Below are positions 1-6,166 of a stretch of 36,736 bases of DNA, piece after piece; the first letter of the stretch is position 1; every line of letters begins with the position of its first letter. This DNA is from an uncultured Pseudomonadota bacterium (GTDB lineage: Bacteria; Pseudomonadota; Gammaproteobacteria; Burkholderiales; SG8-39), in assembly GCA_903909415.1 (NCBI GenBank), contig CAIVVS010000279.1:1-36736 (forward strand). Direction: 5' to 3'. The notes under the pieces are model-generated. The model was not told where the DNA came from. It did not search any database and saw only the letters and a program-made list of their open reading frames with translations. The position numbers and the translations under genes are program-made.

Positions 1-127
1 GACTGCGAAAGGCCGATATCGCCTCCAGCGACAAGTCGCTCATGCTCGCACCGGAACAGAACTCCGCAGAGAAATCCGGCCCCGTCTCGGAGAACATGGC
101 CCGCAACTCCGCGCCGCTCAGCGCGGT
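1..127 (-). pseudogene. Fragment resembling an AlbA_2-type ATP-binding regulator, cut by window edge
   Basis: An open frame runs leftward out of the window and reads through residues such as ELRAMFSETGPDF, then GASMSDLSLEAISAFR. This pattern (a G-A-S/T-x-x-D-L-x-x-E-A-I-x-x-F-R segment) resembles the part just after the AlbA_2 (Schlafen-like) domain in ATP-binding proteins often encoded beside type I restriction genes. No normal start codon precedes it near the hsdM stop, and the family's N-terminal AlbA_2 domain is absent. It therefore looks like the middle of a gene joined to the hsdM 3' end by a deletion. The first in-frame ATG lies near 98. The family assignment comes from a short motif only and is tentative. 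Confidence 0.35.
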
Positions 128-131
128 CAGT

Positions 132-1550
132 TCATCCCCTGAGCGAGAGGTCGTAGCCCTGCGTGGCGATGTCGTTCTTGGGTACGCAGAAGCTCTGCGC
201 GGTGCGCGGGCGCTCCCTCTCGGAACCGTTGCGCATTAGCCAGCGCGTCAGCACATCCGGCAAGTTGTTCTTTGCGTGCTCGTCCGAGCCAAGCTCGGTG
301 CGCGGCATTGCGCCGAGCCTGTCGTCTGGCAGCAGTGGCGTGCGCTTGTCATCCAGGCTCCAGCCGTCGGCCTGCACGTCGTAGAACCAGACACGGTCGG
401 TACCACCGGAGTTGGTCTTGGTGAACAGCAGGATGGCGGTCGACACGCCAGCGTAGGGCCGGAACACGCCACCGGGCAGCTTGACCACGGCATCGAGCTT
501 CTGGTCTTCGACCAGCATACGGCGCAGCTCCTTGTGCGCTGTGCTGGAGCCGAACAGCACGCCGTCAGGCACGATCACCGCAGCACGACCGCCGGGCTTC
601 AGCAGTCGGAGGAATAGCGCAAGGAACAGCAGCTCGGTCTTCCTAGTCTTGACGATCTGAAGCAGGTCCTTGGCGGTGTTCTCATAGTCCAGGCTGCCAG
701 CGAAGGGTGGATTCGCTAGCACTAAGGTGTATTTCTCCTCCTCGCCGACGTGGTCCTGCGCCAGCGAATCGCGGTAGCGGATGTCGGGGTTCTCCACACC
801 GTGCAGGAGCATGTTCATGCTGCCGATCCGCAGCATGGTGTTGTCGAAGTCGAAGCCGTGGAACATGTGTTGATGAAAGTGCTCACGCAGCTTGGCGTCG
901 TGCAGGATGTTCGGGTGACGCTCGCGCAGGACCTCCCCGGCCGTGACCAGGAAGCCAGCTGTGCCACTGGCCGGATCGCAGATGACGTCGGTGGGTTGTG
1001 GCGCGGTCAGCTCCACCATCAACCGGATGATGTGGCGCGGAGTGCGGAACTGGCCGTTCTGTCCGGCGCTGGCGATCTTGCCGAGCATGTACTCGTAGAC
1101 ATCGCCCTTGGTGTCGCGGTCCTCCATCGGCACCGCATCGAGCAGGTCCACTACTTTCGCAAGGAGCGCAGGCGTCGGGATGGTGAAGCGCGCGTCCTTC
1201 ATGTGGTTGGCGTACGTGGAGTTATCTCCACCCAGTGTCCGCAGGAACGGGAAAACGTGTTCGCCGAGCACGGTGTACATCTCGCCCGGGGCAAAGTGCT
1301 TGAAATGCGACCAGCGCAGATCCTCGTAAGGGCGCCCTTTGGAATCGCGTCCCTCTGGAAAGATTCGACGCGTCATTGGCGTCTTAAGGCGGGCGGATTT
1401 GTTCTCTTCCAGCGTGTGCAGATCGTCAAGGCGACGCAGGAAGAGCAGGTATGTGATCTGCTCGATCACCTCCAGTGGATTAGAGATGCCGCCGGACCAG
1501 AATGCATTCCATATCTGGTCGATTTGGCTCTTGATGTTGCCGGTGATCAT
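132..1550 (-). CDS. hsdM: Type I restriction-modification DNA methyltransferase subunit (HsdM), C-terminus truncated
   Basis: HsdM is the N6-adenine methyltransferase subunit of type I restriction-modification enzymes and works with HsdS, which sets target specificity. The protein has 472 residues. The N-terminal helical HsdM_N region (about 1-140) carries the IWNAFWSGGISNP and EQITYLLFLRRLDD motifs. The SAM-binding motif DPASGTAGF is at about 192-200 and the catalytic motif NPPF at about 280-283. I chose the ATG at 1550, before MITGNIKSQI, because family homology begins there; a GGGAG lies about nine bases upstream. The protein ends GYDLSLRG, exactly where HsdM proteins normally continue with a further 30 to 40 residues, so the 3' end looks truncated. 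No hsdS or hsdR is visible; they could lie beyond the left edge or be lost. Activity is uncertain. Confidence 0.9.
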   Translation of the reverse strand: MITGNIKSQIDQIWNAFWSGGISNPLEVIEQITYLLFLRRLDDLHTLEENKSARLKTPMTRRIFPEGRDSKGRPYEDLRWSHFKHFAPGEMYTVLGEHVFPFLRTLGGDNSTYANHMKDARFTIPTPALLAKVVDLLDAVPMEDRDTKGDVYEYMLGKIASAGQNGQFRTPRHIIRLMVELTAPQPTDVICDPASGTAGFLVTAGEVLRERHPNILHDAKLREHFHQHMFHGFDFDNTMLRIGSMNMLLHGVENPDIRYRDSLAQDHVGEEEKYTLVLANPPFAGSLDYENTAKDLLQIVKTRKTELLFLALFLRLLKPGGRAAVIVPDGVLFGSSTAHKELRRMLVEDQKLDAVVKLPGGVFRPYAGVSTAILLFTKTNSGGTDRVWFYDVQADGWSLDDKRTPLLPDDRLGAMPRTELGSDEHAKNNLPDVLTRWLMRNGSERERPRTAQSFCVPKNDIATQGYDLSLRG

Positions 1551-1708
1551 TAGGTGAAGCTCCCATCTGTTGTCTTGTGATGCATTCCGCTGCACGCCAG
1601 GTGAAGGACGCCCTGATGGGGTTTGTGCTCTGAGGCGTATCCGCCCCATCCAAAGAGGTAAAAGGGCGGGTTGGTCGGGACAAGCGTGACGACTTTCGGA
1701 GGACGCAT
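1550..1708 (-). CDS. Possible 52-residue protein between higA and hsdM
   Basis: A 52-codon frame begins with ATG directly after the TGA of higA (TGAATG) and ends with a TAA sharing one base with the hsdM ATG (TAATG). It therefore fills the gap between the two genes exactly, with coupling-type junctions on both sides. The product starts MRPPKVVTLVPTNPPFYLFG and has no signal peptide, membrane segment or recognised motif. I know of no family for it. The arrangement favours a real gene; the short length and ordinary codon use do not exclude chance. Confidence 0.3.
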   Translation of the reverse strand: MRPPKVVTLVPTNPPFYLFGWGGYASEHKPHQGVLHLACSGMHHKTTDGSFT

Positions 1709-2035
1709 TCAGGACATCCCGGCCTGGTTTCTGCGCTCGTCAGCTTGCCCGCTCTGGCGAAGGCGCGGTAGACGGCGAATTGCCGCGCCCGCTTTCGCTT
1801 CTGCCAACCGCAACTCATAAAGCTTCTGCAGGTTCAGCCAGAACTCGGGGGTGGTGCCGAAGAAATGCGCCAGGCGCAACGCACTGTCACCGGTCACCGC
1901 CCGCTGGCCGTTCAAAATGCCGGTGATGCGATTGGTGGGTACCTTGAGCTTCCGCCCGAGTTCGGCCGCGCTCATGCCCAGTTCCTGCAACTGCTCGGCC
2001 AGTTGCTCGCCGGGATGGATGGGGATGCGTGCCAT
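1709..2035 (-). CDS. higA: HigA-family antitoxin, XRE-type DNA-binding protein
   Basis: HigA antitoxins bind and neutralise a RelE-like mRNA endonuclease (HigB) and repress their own operon through a helix-turn-helix domain. The 108-residue product begins with the family's typical RIPIHPGEQLAEQL segment. The HTH follows at about 20-60 (MSAAELGRKLKVPTNRITGI, then LNGQRAVTGDSALRL), and then the conserved FFGTTPEFWLNLQKLYELRLAE. The C-terminal 20 residues are basic and longer than usual. The ATG at 2035 has a GAGGAG ribosome site. HigB normally lies just upstream, but no RelE-like frame is visible in the 350 bases there, so this appears to be an orphan antitoxin. It may regulate the downstream small frame and hsdM. 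Confidence 0.85.
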   Translation of the reverse strand: MARIPIHPGEQLAEQLQELGMSAAELGRKLKVPTNRITGILNGQRAVTGDSALRLAHFFGTTPEFWLNLQKLYELRLAEAKAGAAIRRLPRLRQSGQADERRNQAGMS

Positions 2036-2082
2036 CGTCGTTCTCCTCAGTCCTTGGATGGTCGGGGTGCTTGGCCTTTACG

Positions 2083-2238
2083 TCAAGCGTAACGGTGAAG
2101 AAGCGCGATCGCGTCGGCGTGAATAGCGCGATCCATCATTGTCCGATGCGGCCACGCCTTGCGGAGCTGGGGCGCATGCGATAGCCACGCTTGAACATGG
2201 CGCACGCTCATCCGCTTGCGATAGGCAGGCTTATTCAT
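2083..2238 (-). CDS. Doubtful 51-residue open frame upstream of higA
   Basis: The frame starts at an ATG without a convincing ribosome site and encodes a basic, histidine-rich peptide beginning MNKPAYRKRMSVRHVQAWL and ending LLHRYA. It occupies the place where a higB toxin would be expected, yet it shows no RelE-like motif. It could be a remnant or a chance frame. I do not recognise it. Confidence 0.15.
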   Translation of the reverse strand: MNKPAYRKRMSVRHVQAWLSHAPQLRKAWPHRTMMDRAIHADAIALLHRYA

Positions 2239-2301
2239 GGGCCGCGTGTGGAATGCGGCAGGAGCGGATGTGTATGTTCTAAGGGAGCCTAAAAAATAGA
2301 T

Positions 2302-2330
2302 AAAACAGCCACATATGCTGTTCTCCCCGG
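2302..2330 (+). repeat. AT-rich direct repeat, copy A
   Basis: The core reads AAAACAGCCACATATGC, followed by a T-rich stretch and CCGG, and is preceded by an A-rich tract. Sixteen of the first 17 bases match copy B at 4120. The core is also an imperfect inverted repeat (AACAG, nine bases, CTGTT). It lies about 65 bases beyond the hipA stop. Confidence 0.45.
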
Positions 2331-2392
2331 ATTTCCACTCCTCCGGCGCCCGGCAGGTTTCGCTGCCTTCACTCCAGCGCTAACCCGCGGAC

Positions 2393-3748
2393 TCAACCAA
2401 CCGCCATCGCCCCCAACCGCGCCGCCGACCTCTCCAACCCCTGCAACACGGCATCCAGCACCTGCTGCGGAAACCCTCGCGGCGCATCCCGCTGCACCGC
2501 CGCGATGACCCCGGGCGTCGCGGCCAGCACCTCGCCCACCAGCGCCTCGCCCCCGCCCCCCAGGCCGCAGCGCGCGGCGGTGGCGGTGAAGTGCCTGCGC
2601 TGCACTTCGTCCAGCAGGTAATGCTTATTGCGGCCGCGCACGGCCATGGCCAGCCTTGCGTTCTGTCGCGGGATGTTGCCGGCGCCCGCGCCGATGATGG
2701 GCCAGAACGAGAGCACGTCGTACAGCGGCGTCAGCTGGTAGCGCCCCTGCTCCAGGATGCGGATGCTGAAGTTCTTGGCATGCCCGTCGCATGCGGCCAG
2801 CAGCCAGAAGATGAGCTGCGCCTTGAACACGCAGGCCAGGTCCCGGTCGCGCTGCACGGAGCCGCGCAGCACCTGCGCGATGTCCTCCAGCCCCGGACCG
2901 CCGTCGGCCTCGTACTTCTGCGACGCGGGCCTGCCGGTGGCCTGGCAGAAGTCCTCCTGCACCAGGCGCAGCCAGTGCGTGCCGCTGGAATGCAGCTGGC
3001 GGTCGAAGCGCTCCACTACCAGCACTTTCTGCGCGCCGAACCGGGTGCCGAACTGTGCGATCTCGCTGCGCGCCACCGGCAGGCCGTAGGCGGCGAGGAT
3101 CTTCCCGCACAGCCATTCGTTCTCGACCGAGGCGGTCATGTCGATGCGCGCCCCGCCGATCAGCCCCATGGGCAGCTTGAAGATGTGGGTACTGGGTGTG
3201 GAGCCAAGCGGCCGGCACCAGCGGCCCTGGTGGCGCAGGAAGGCGGTTTTCTCCTGCGCCCCGGCAATCGAAATGCGGAAGTGGTCATCAGCCTGCCGGG
3301 TGGCGGCGGTCGACGGCGAAACGGCCTCGACCAGGTCGCGCTCGATGTCCTCATCCGTCAGCGGCGTGGCGGCGATGGTGTGGATGTCAGCCGGCGCCTC
3401 GCCCTCGGGCAGCAGTTGCACCGCGCCCACGCAATCACGCCCGACCTGCGCGAGCAGGTCGAACGGGCCGCGCGAGGCGGCGTGGAACCTCTCCTGCATG
3501 CGCCGGCGGATGGCGTCGGCATCCGGCAGCAGGTTGTCGAAGTAGTTCCCGACTTCCGGGCCCTTGACGGGCGCGTGGTCCAGGGTGAAGGGCAGCGACA
3601 GCGACAGGGGACGCCCGGTGTCGGATGCGACCCAGTCGGGGTGGTACTGGAATTCCATGTCGCCACGCGCCGGCATGCGCCACTCGCCGGCGAGTGCGCC
3701 GTTCACCCAGACCGACAGCGCGCGCTGGCGCGACTTGCGGCCCGCCAC
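2393..3748 (-). CDS. hipA: HipA-family serine/threonine kinase toxin
   Basis: HipA kinases phosphorylate a translation component (GltX in E. coli), causing growth arrest and antibiotic tolerance; HipB neutralises them. The product has 451 residues. An N-terminal HipA_N region covers about 10-115, including NYFDNLLPD. The conserved SIAGAQEKTAF loop is at about 160-170, VERFDR at 245-250, and the catalytic core DGHAKNFS at about 321-328. The presumed catalytic Asp is D321, with metal ligands N326 and D343 in YDVLS, by analogy with E. coli D309, N314 and D332. The GTG start at 3748 directly abuts the hipB TAA, so the pair is one transcript. All core residues seem present, so an active kinase is likely. 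The natural target is unknown. Confidence 0.92.
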   Translation of the reverse strand: MAGRKSRQRALSVWVNGALAGEWRMPARGDMEFQYHPDWVASDTGRPLSLSLPFTLDHAPVKGPEVGNYFDNLLPDADAIRRRMQERFHAASRGPFDLLAQVGRDCVGAVQLLPEGEAPADIHTIAATPLTDEDIERDLVEAVSPSTAATRQADDHFRISIAGAQEKTAFLRHQGRWCRPLGSTPSTHIFKLPMGLIGGARIDMTASVENEWLCGKILAAYGLPVARSEIAQFGTRFGAQKVLVVERFDRQLHSSGTHWLRLVQEDFCQATGRPASQKYEADGGPGLEDIAQVLRGSVQRDRDLACVFKAQLIFWLLAACDGHAKNFSIRILEQGRYQLTPLYDVLSFWPIIGAGAGNIPRQNARLAMAVRGRNKHYLLDEVQRRHFTATAARCGLGGGGEALVGEVLAATPGVIAAVQRDAPRGFPQQVLDAVLQGLERSAARLGAMAVG

Positions 3749-3997
3749 TTACCACTCCGCCTTCGCATCAACCGGCTCGATGGGCCGGTCCTGGATGATG
3801 AGTTCCAGGCCGAGCAGGTTGGCCAGCTCCAGCAGCCGGTCCACGGTGAGGGCGCCGGGATTGGCTTCGAGTTCCGACAGGCGGTTCTGGCTGAACGCCA
3901 GCTTGGCGGCCAGTGCCCGCTGCGACAGCTTGGACGCGCGCCGGCGCGCGGCGAGGATCTGGCCGAGTTGGGCGCTGTGGGTCAGGACCTGTTTCAT
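3749..3997 (-). CDS. hipB: HipB-like antitoxin, XRE-family transcriptional repressor
   Basis: The 82-residue protein has a helix-turn-helix domain at about 20-60 (LSQRALAAKLAFSQNRLSEL) and a C-terminal segment, LLGLELIIQDR, typical of HipB-like antitoxins that dimerise through a small beta element. HipB binds HipA and represses the hipBA promoter. It is the first gene of the operon, and the next base after its stop begins hipA. Two inverted repeats overlap its promoter (4019-4065), the expected layout for autorepression. Confidence 0.88.
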   Translation of the reverse strand: MKQVLTHSAQLGQILAARRRASKLSQRALAAKLAFSQNRLSELEANPGALTVDRLLELANLLGLELIIQDRPIEPVDAKAEW

Positions 3998-4018
3998 GGC
4001 TGGGTATCATCGGCTATA

Positions 4019-4065
4019 GCGATAAATTCAATATATCGTCTTTGGCGATTATTCGCAAATATCGC
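4019..4065 (-). promoter_or_regulatory. hipBA promoter overlapped by two inverted-repeat operators
   Basis: On the minus strand TTGCGA (4058-4053), a 17-base spacer and TATATT (4035-4030) form a good sigma70 promoter for hipB. Two inverted repeats of the form GCGAT(A/T)-N9-TATCG(T/C) lie at 4019-4039 and 4045-4065, exactly 26 bases apart. One covers the -10 box and the other the -35 box. The pattern is analogous to the E. coli HipB sites (TATCC-N8-GGATA) but has a different half-site sequence. Binding by this HipB is inferred. Confidence 0.65.
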
Positions 4066-4111
4066 TTTGGACGCTGGAATCCCGTACGCTCTCGGGACAA
4101 TCTGAATATTT

Positions 4112-4145
4112 ATATATTAAAAACAGCCACTTATGCATTTTCCGG
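4112..4145 (+). repeat. AT-rich direct repeat, copy B
   Basis: A TATATATT tract is followed by AAAACAGCCACTTATGC and then ATTTTCCGG. The copy matches A (2302) and C (9754) in the same orientation. It lies between the hipBA promoter and the subtilase gene. The 125 bases between this repeat and the subtilase start hold nothing else I can support. Confidence 0.5.
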
Positions 4146-4270
4146 CCATGTTTGGCGGGGCACGGCCGCGGCGCGCCGGTGTACAGCTCACTCGGACAAG
4201 GCGGACCCGCCCGCAAGCCGAGGACGCCAGTCCGCCCCTGAGCCGATAGGACCAGACGCCGCCGGTCGGC

Positions 4271-6130
4271 ATGCAATGTCGGCGGTGTGAAATGGCAGCC
4301 ATCGTTCCATCCTTCCGGCGACCCGACTTGCGCCGTACGCCGCCCCGACTCCTGCACGCCTGCAAGCCGCGCGCCCTGGCCGCGGCGCTGGCGATGCTGA
4401 GCGCGCTCTGGCATGGCGACGCCGGCGGCCGCGCGGTGAACCTGATCGTGGAGTTCGAGGCTGACGCGGTGGACGCCACGGCCAACGCGGCGCGCGCGCA
4501 GCGGCGCCTGGTCCGCGATGACGCCCCGCTGCGCGAGCAGCGCGCCAGCGGCTATGCGGGCATCAAGGCGCAGGTCAGGGCGGTGGCGGCCGGCGGCGAT
4601 GGCGCGCAGGTGCGCGACTACTCGAACCTGCCGATGGCGGTGTGGCGCGTCAGCTCGCCCGCCGCGCTGAACCGGCTGCTGGCCGACCCGCGCGTGCGCG
4701 CGGTGCACGAGGACGTGATCCTTCGCCCGGTGTCGGTGAGCGACCTCGGCTTCATCAACCAGCCGCAGGCGGTGGCCCAGGGCGCCAGCGGCGCCGGCAC
4801 GGTGATCGCGGTGATCGACGGCGGCCTGGGCAACAACTACCTGTCCTACCCGGACTTCGGCGCCTGCACCGGCGTGAACACGCCGACATCGACCTGCCGG
4901 GTACTGGTGAACCAGGAGTTCTACCCGGGCGCCTCCGCGGTGACCGCCCATGGCACCAACGTGTCGGCCATCGCGCTGGGCGTGGCGCCGGGCGCCAAGC
5001 TGGCGATGTACAACGTGTTCAACGGCAGCGGCGCGTACACCTCGGACATCCTCAGCGCGATGAACAGCATCATCGCCAATGCCAACCCGTCCACCTTCAA
5101 CGTGGTCGCAGTCAACCTCAGCCTGGGCGACAACAGCAGCCACCCGGTCCAGTGCAACAGCACCAACTGGCGCAGCCCCAACTACAGCGCGTTCAACGCG
5201 CCCGTCGCGGGGCTGGCCAACATGGGCATCACCACGGTGGCGGCGGCCGGCAACAGCGGCTCCAAGACCGGCCTGTCGGATCCGGCCTGCGTGCCCGGGG
5301 TGGTGTCGGTCGGCGCGGTGTACGACAACGCCTACGGCCCGGTCACCTGGGGCACGACGCCGAACTGCACCGACAACCCGCTCGCCGACCGCGTGACCTG
5401 CTTTTCCCAAAGCGCGTCCTACCTGTCGCTGCTGGCCCCAGGCAGCTTCGTCAATGCACCGTCCTCCGCGTTCCAGCAGTCCGGCACCTCGCAGGCCGCG
5501 CCGCACGTGTCCGGGGTGATCGCCGCGCTGCGCGCGCGCTACCCTGCGGAGCCGGTATCGCAGGCGCGCAAGCGGCTGGCCGACACCGGTGTGCCCGTGA
5601 CCGACCCGGCCAACGGGCGGGTGACGCCGCGCCTCGACATGCTGGCGGCCTACACCTATTCGACCGCGGTGTCGCTGTCGGGCAGCGGGCCGACCCAGGC
5701 GGTGGCCGGCGCCAGCGGCGCCTACACCCTCACCGCGAGCAATGCCGGGCCGCTGCTCGCGACCAACGTGACCGTGGTGGCGAACCTGCCGGCCGGGGCG
5801 AGCTTCGTCTCGGCCAGCCCCGGCTGCACCGTCGCTGGCGCCACCGTGACCTGCACCGCCGCCAGCCTGGCCGCGGGCGCGAACGCCGCCTTCACGATCA
5901 ACGTGCAGTGGACCAGCACCGGGGCGGCGTACTTCACCGCCGCGCTGTCCATCGACCAGTTCGACAGCGCCCCGCTCGAGGACACCCAGGTCGCGCTGGG
6001 CGGCCAGTCGCAGCCCGGACCGCACCAGGTTCCGCTGCCACCCTGGGCGCTGCTGGCACTGGCCGCGTTGCTGGCCGCCGGGGCGCACCGGCACCGACCG
6101 GCACGCCGTGAGGCCCTCGCCGTTCGCTGA
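4271..6130 (+). CDS. Secreted subtilisin-like serine protease (S8) with DUF11 domain and exosortase sorting tail
   Basis: A 619-residue S8 family protease. A basic segment and a hydrophobic stretch (about 33-47, ALAAALAMLSAL) form the export signal. The prodomain-like region runs to about 150. Catalytic residues are visible: Asp183 (AVIDGG), His227 (AHGTN), oxyanion Asn328 (AAAGNSG) and Ser407 (SGTSQAAPHVSG). A DUF11-type surface repeat follows at about 465-545. The end is tripartite: VPLPPWALL at 587-595, a short hydrophobic helix, and a basic HRHRPARR cluster. This is the layout of IPTL-CTERM-like exosortase substrates, and exosortase H is encoded two genes downstream. The protein is probably cleaved near this motif and transferred to an outer-surface carrier. 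The start could also be the ATG at 4292. No promoter is clear. Confidence 0.88.
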   Translation: MQCRRCEMAAIVPSFRRPDLRRTPPRLLHACKPRALAAALAMLSALWHGDAGGRAVNLIVEFEADAVDATANAARAQRRLVRDDAPLREQRASGYAGIKAQVRAVAAGGDGAQVRDYSNLPMAVWRVSSPAALNRLLADPRVRAVHEDVILRPVSVSDLGFINQPQAVAQGASGAGTVIAVIDGGLGNNYLSYPDFGACTGVNTPTSTCRVLVNQEFYPGASAVTAHGTNVSAIALGVAPGAKLAMYNVFNGSGAYTSDILSAMNSIIANANPSTFNVVAVNLSLGDNSSHPVQCNSTNWRSPNYSAFNAPVAGLANMGITTVAAAGNSGSKTGLSDPACVPGVVSVGAVYDNAYGPVTWGTTPNCTDNPLADRVTCFSQSASYLSLLAPGSFVNAPSSAFQQSGTSQAAPHVSGVIAALRARYPAEPVSQARKRLADTGVPVTDPANGRVTPRLDMLAAYTYSTAVSLSGSGPTQAVAGASGAYTLTASNAGPLLATNVTVVANLPAGASFVSASPGCTVAGATVTCTAASLAAGANAAFTINVQWTSTGAAYFTAALSIDQFDSAPLEDTQVALGGQSQPGPHQVPLPPWALLALAALLAAGAHRHRPARREALAVR

Positions 6131-6166
6131 CACCAGCAGGCAACGGCTGCGCGCTCGCACCGCGCG

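Larger units (their letters stand above)
2036..2392. other. Gene-poor gap between higA and hipA
   Basis: This 357-base stretch holds only a doubtful 51-codon frame on the minus strand (2083-2238), one copy of the AT-rich repeat (about 2302-2330) and the presumed higA promoter. I found no recognisable higB toxin gene or remnant on either strand. Base composition falls locally around 2285-2310, where an A-rich tract precedes the repeat. Confidence 0.5.

Noticed and set aside
2302..2326. LexA-like SOS box (ACAG...CTGT) in repeat copy A
   Set aside because: The orientation is inverted relative to CTGT-N8-ACAG, the spacing is nine, and copies B and C do not keep the CTGT half. The repeat reading explains more.
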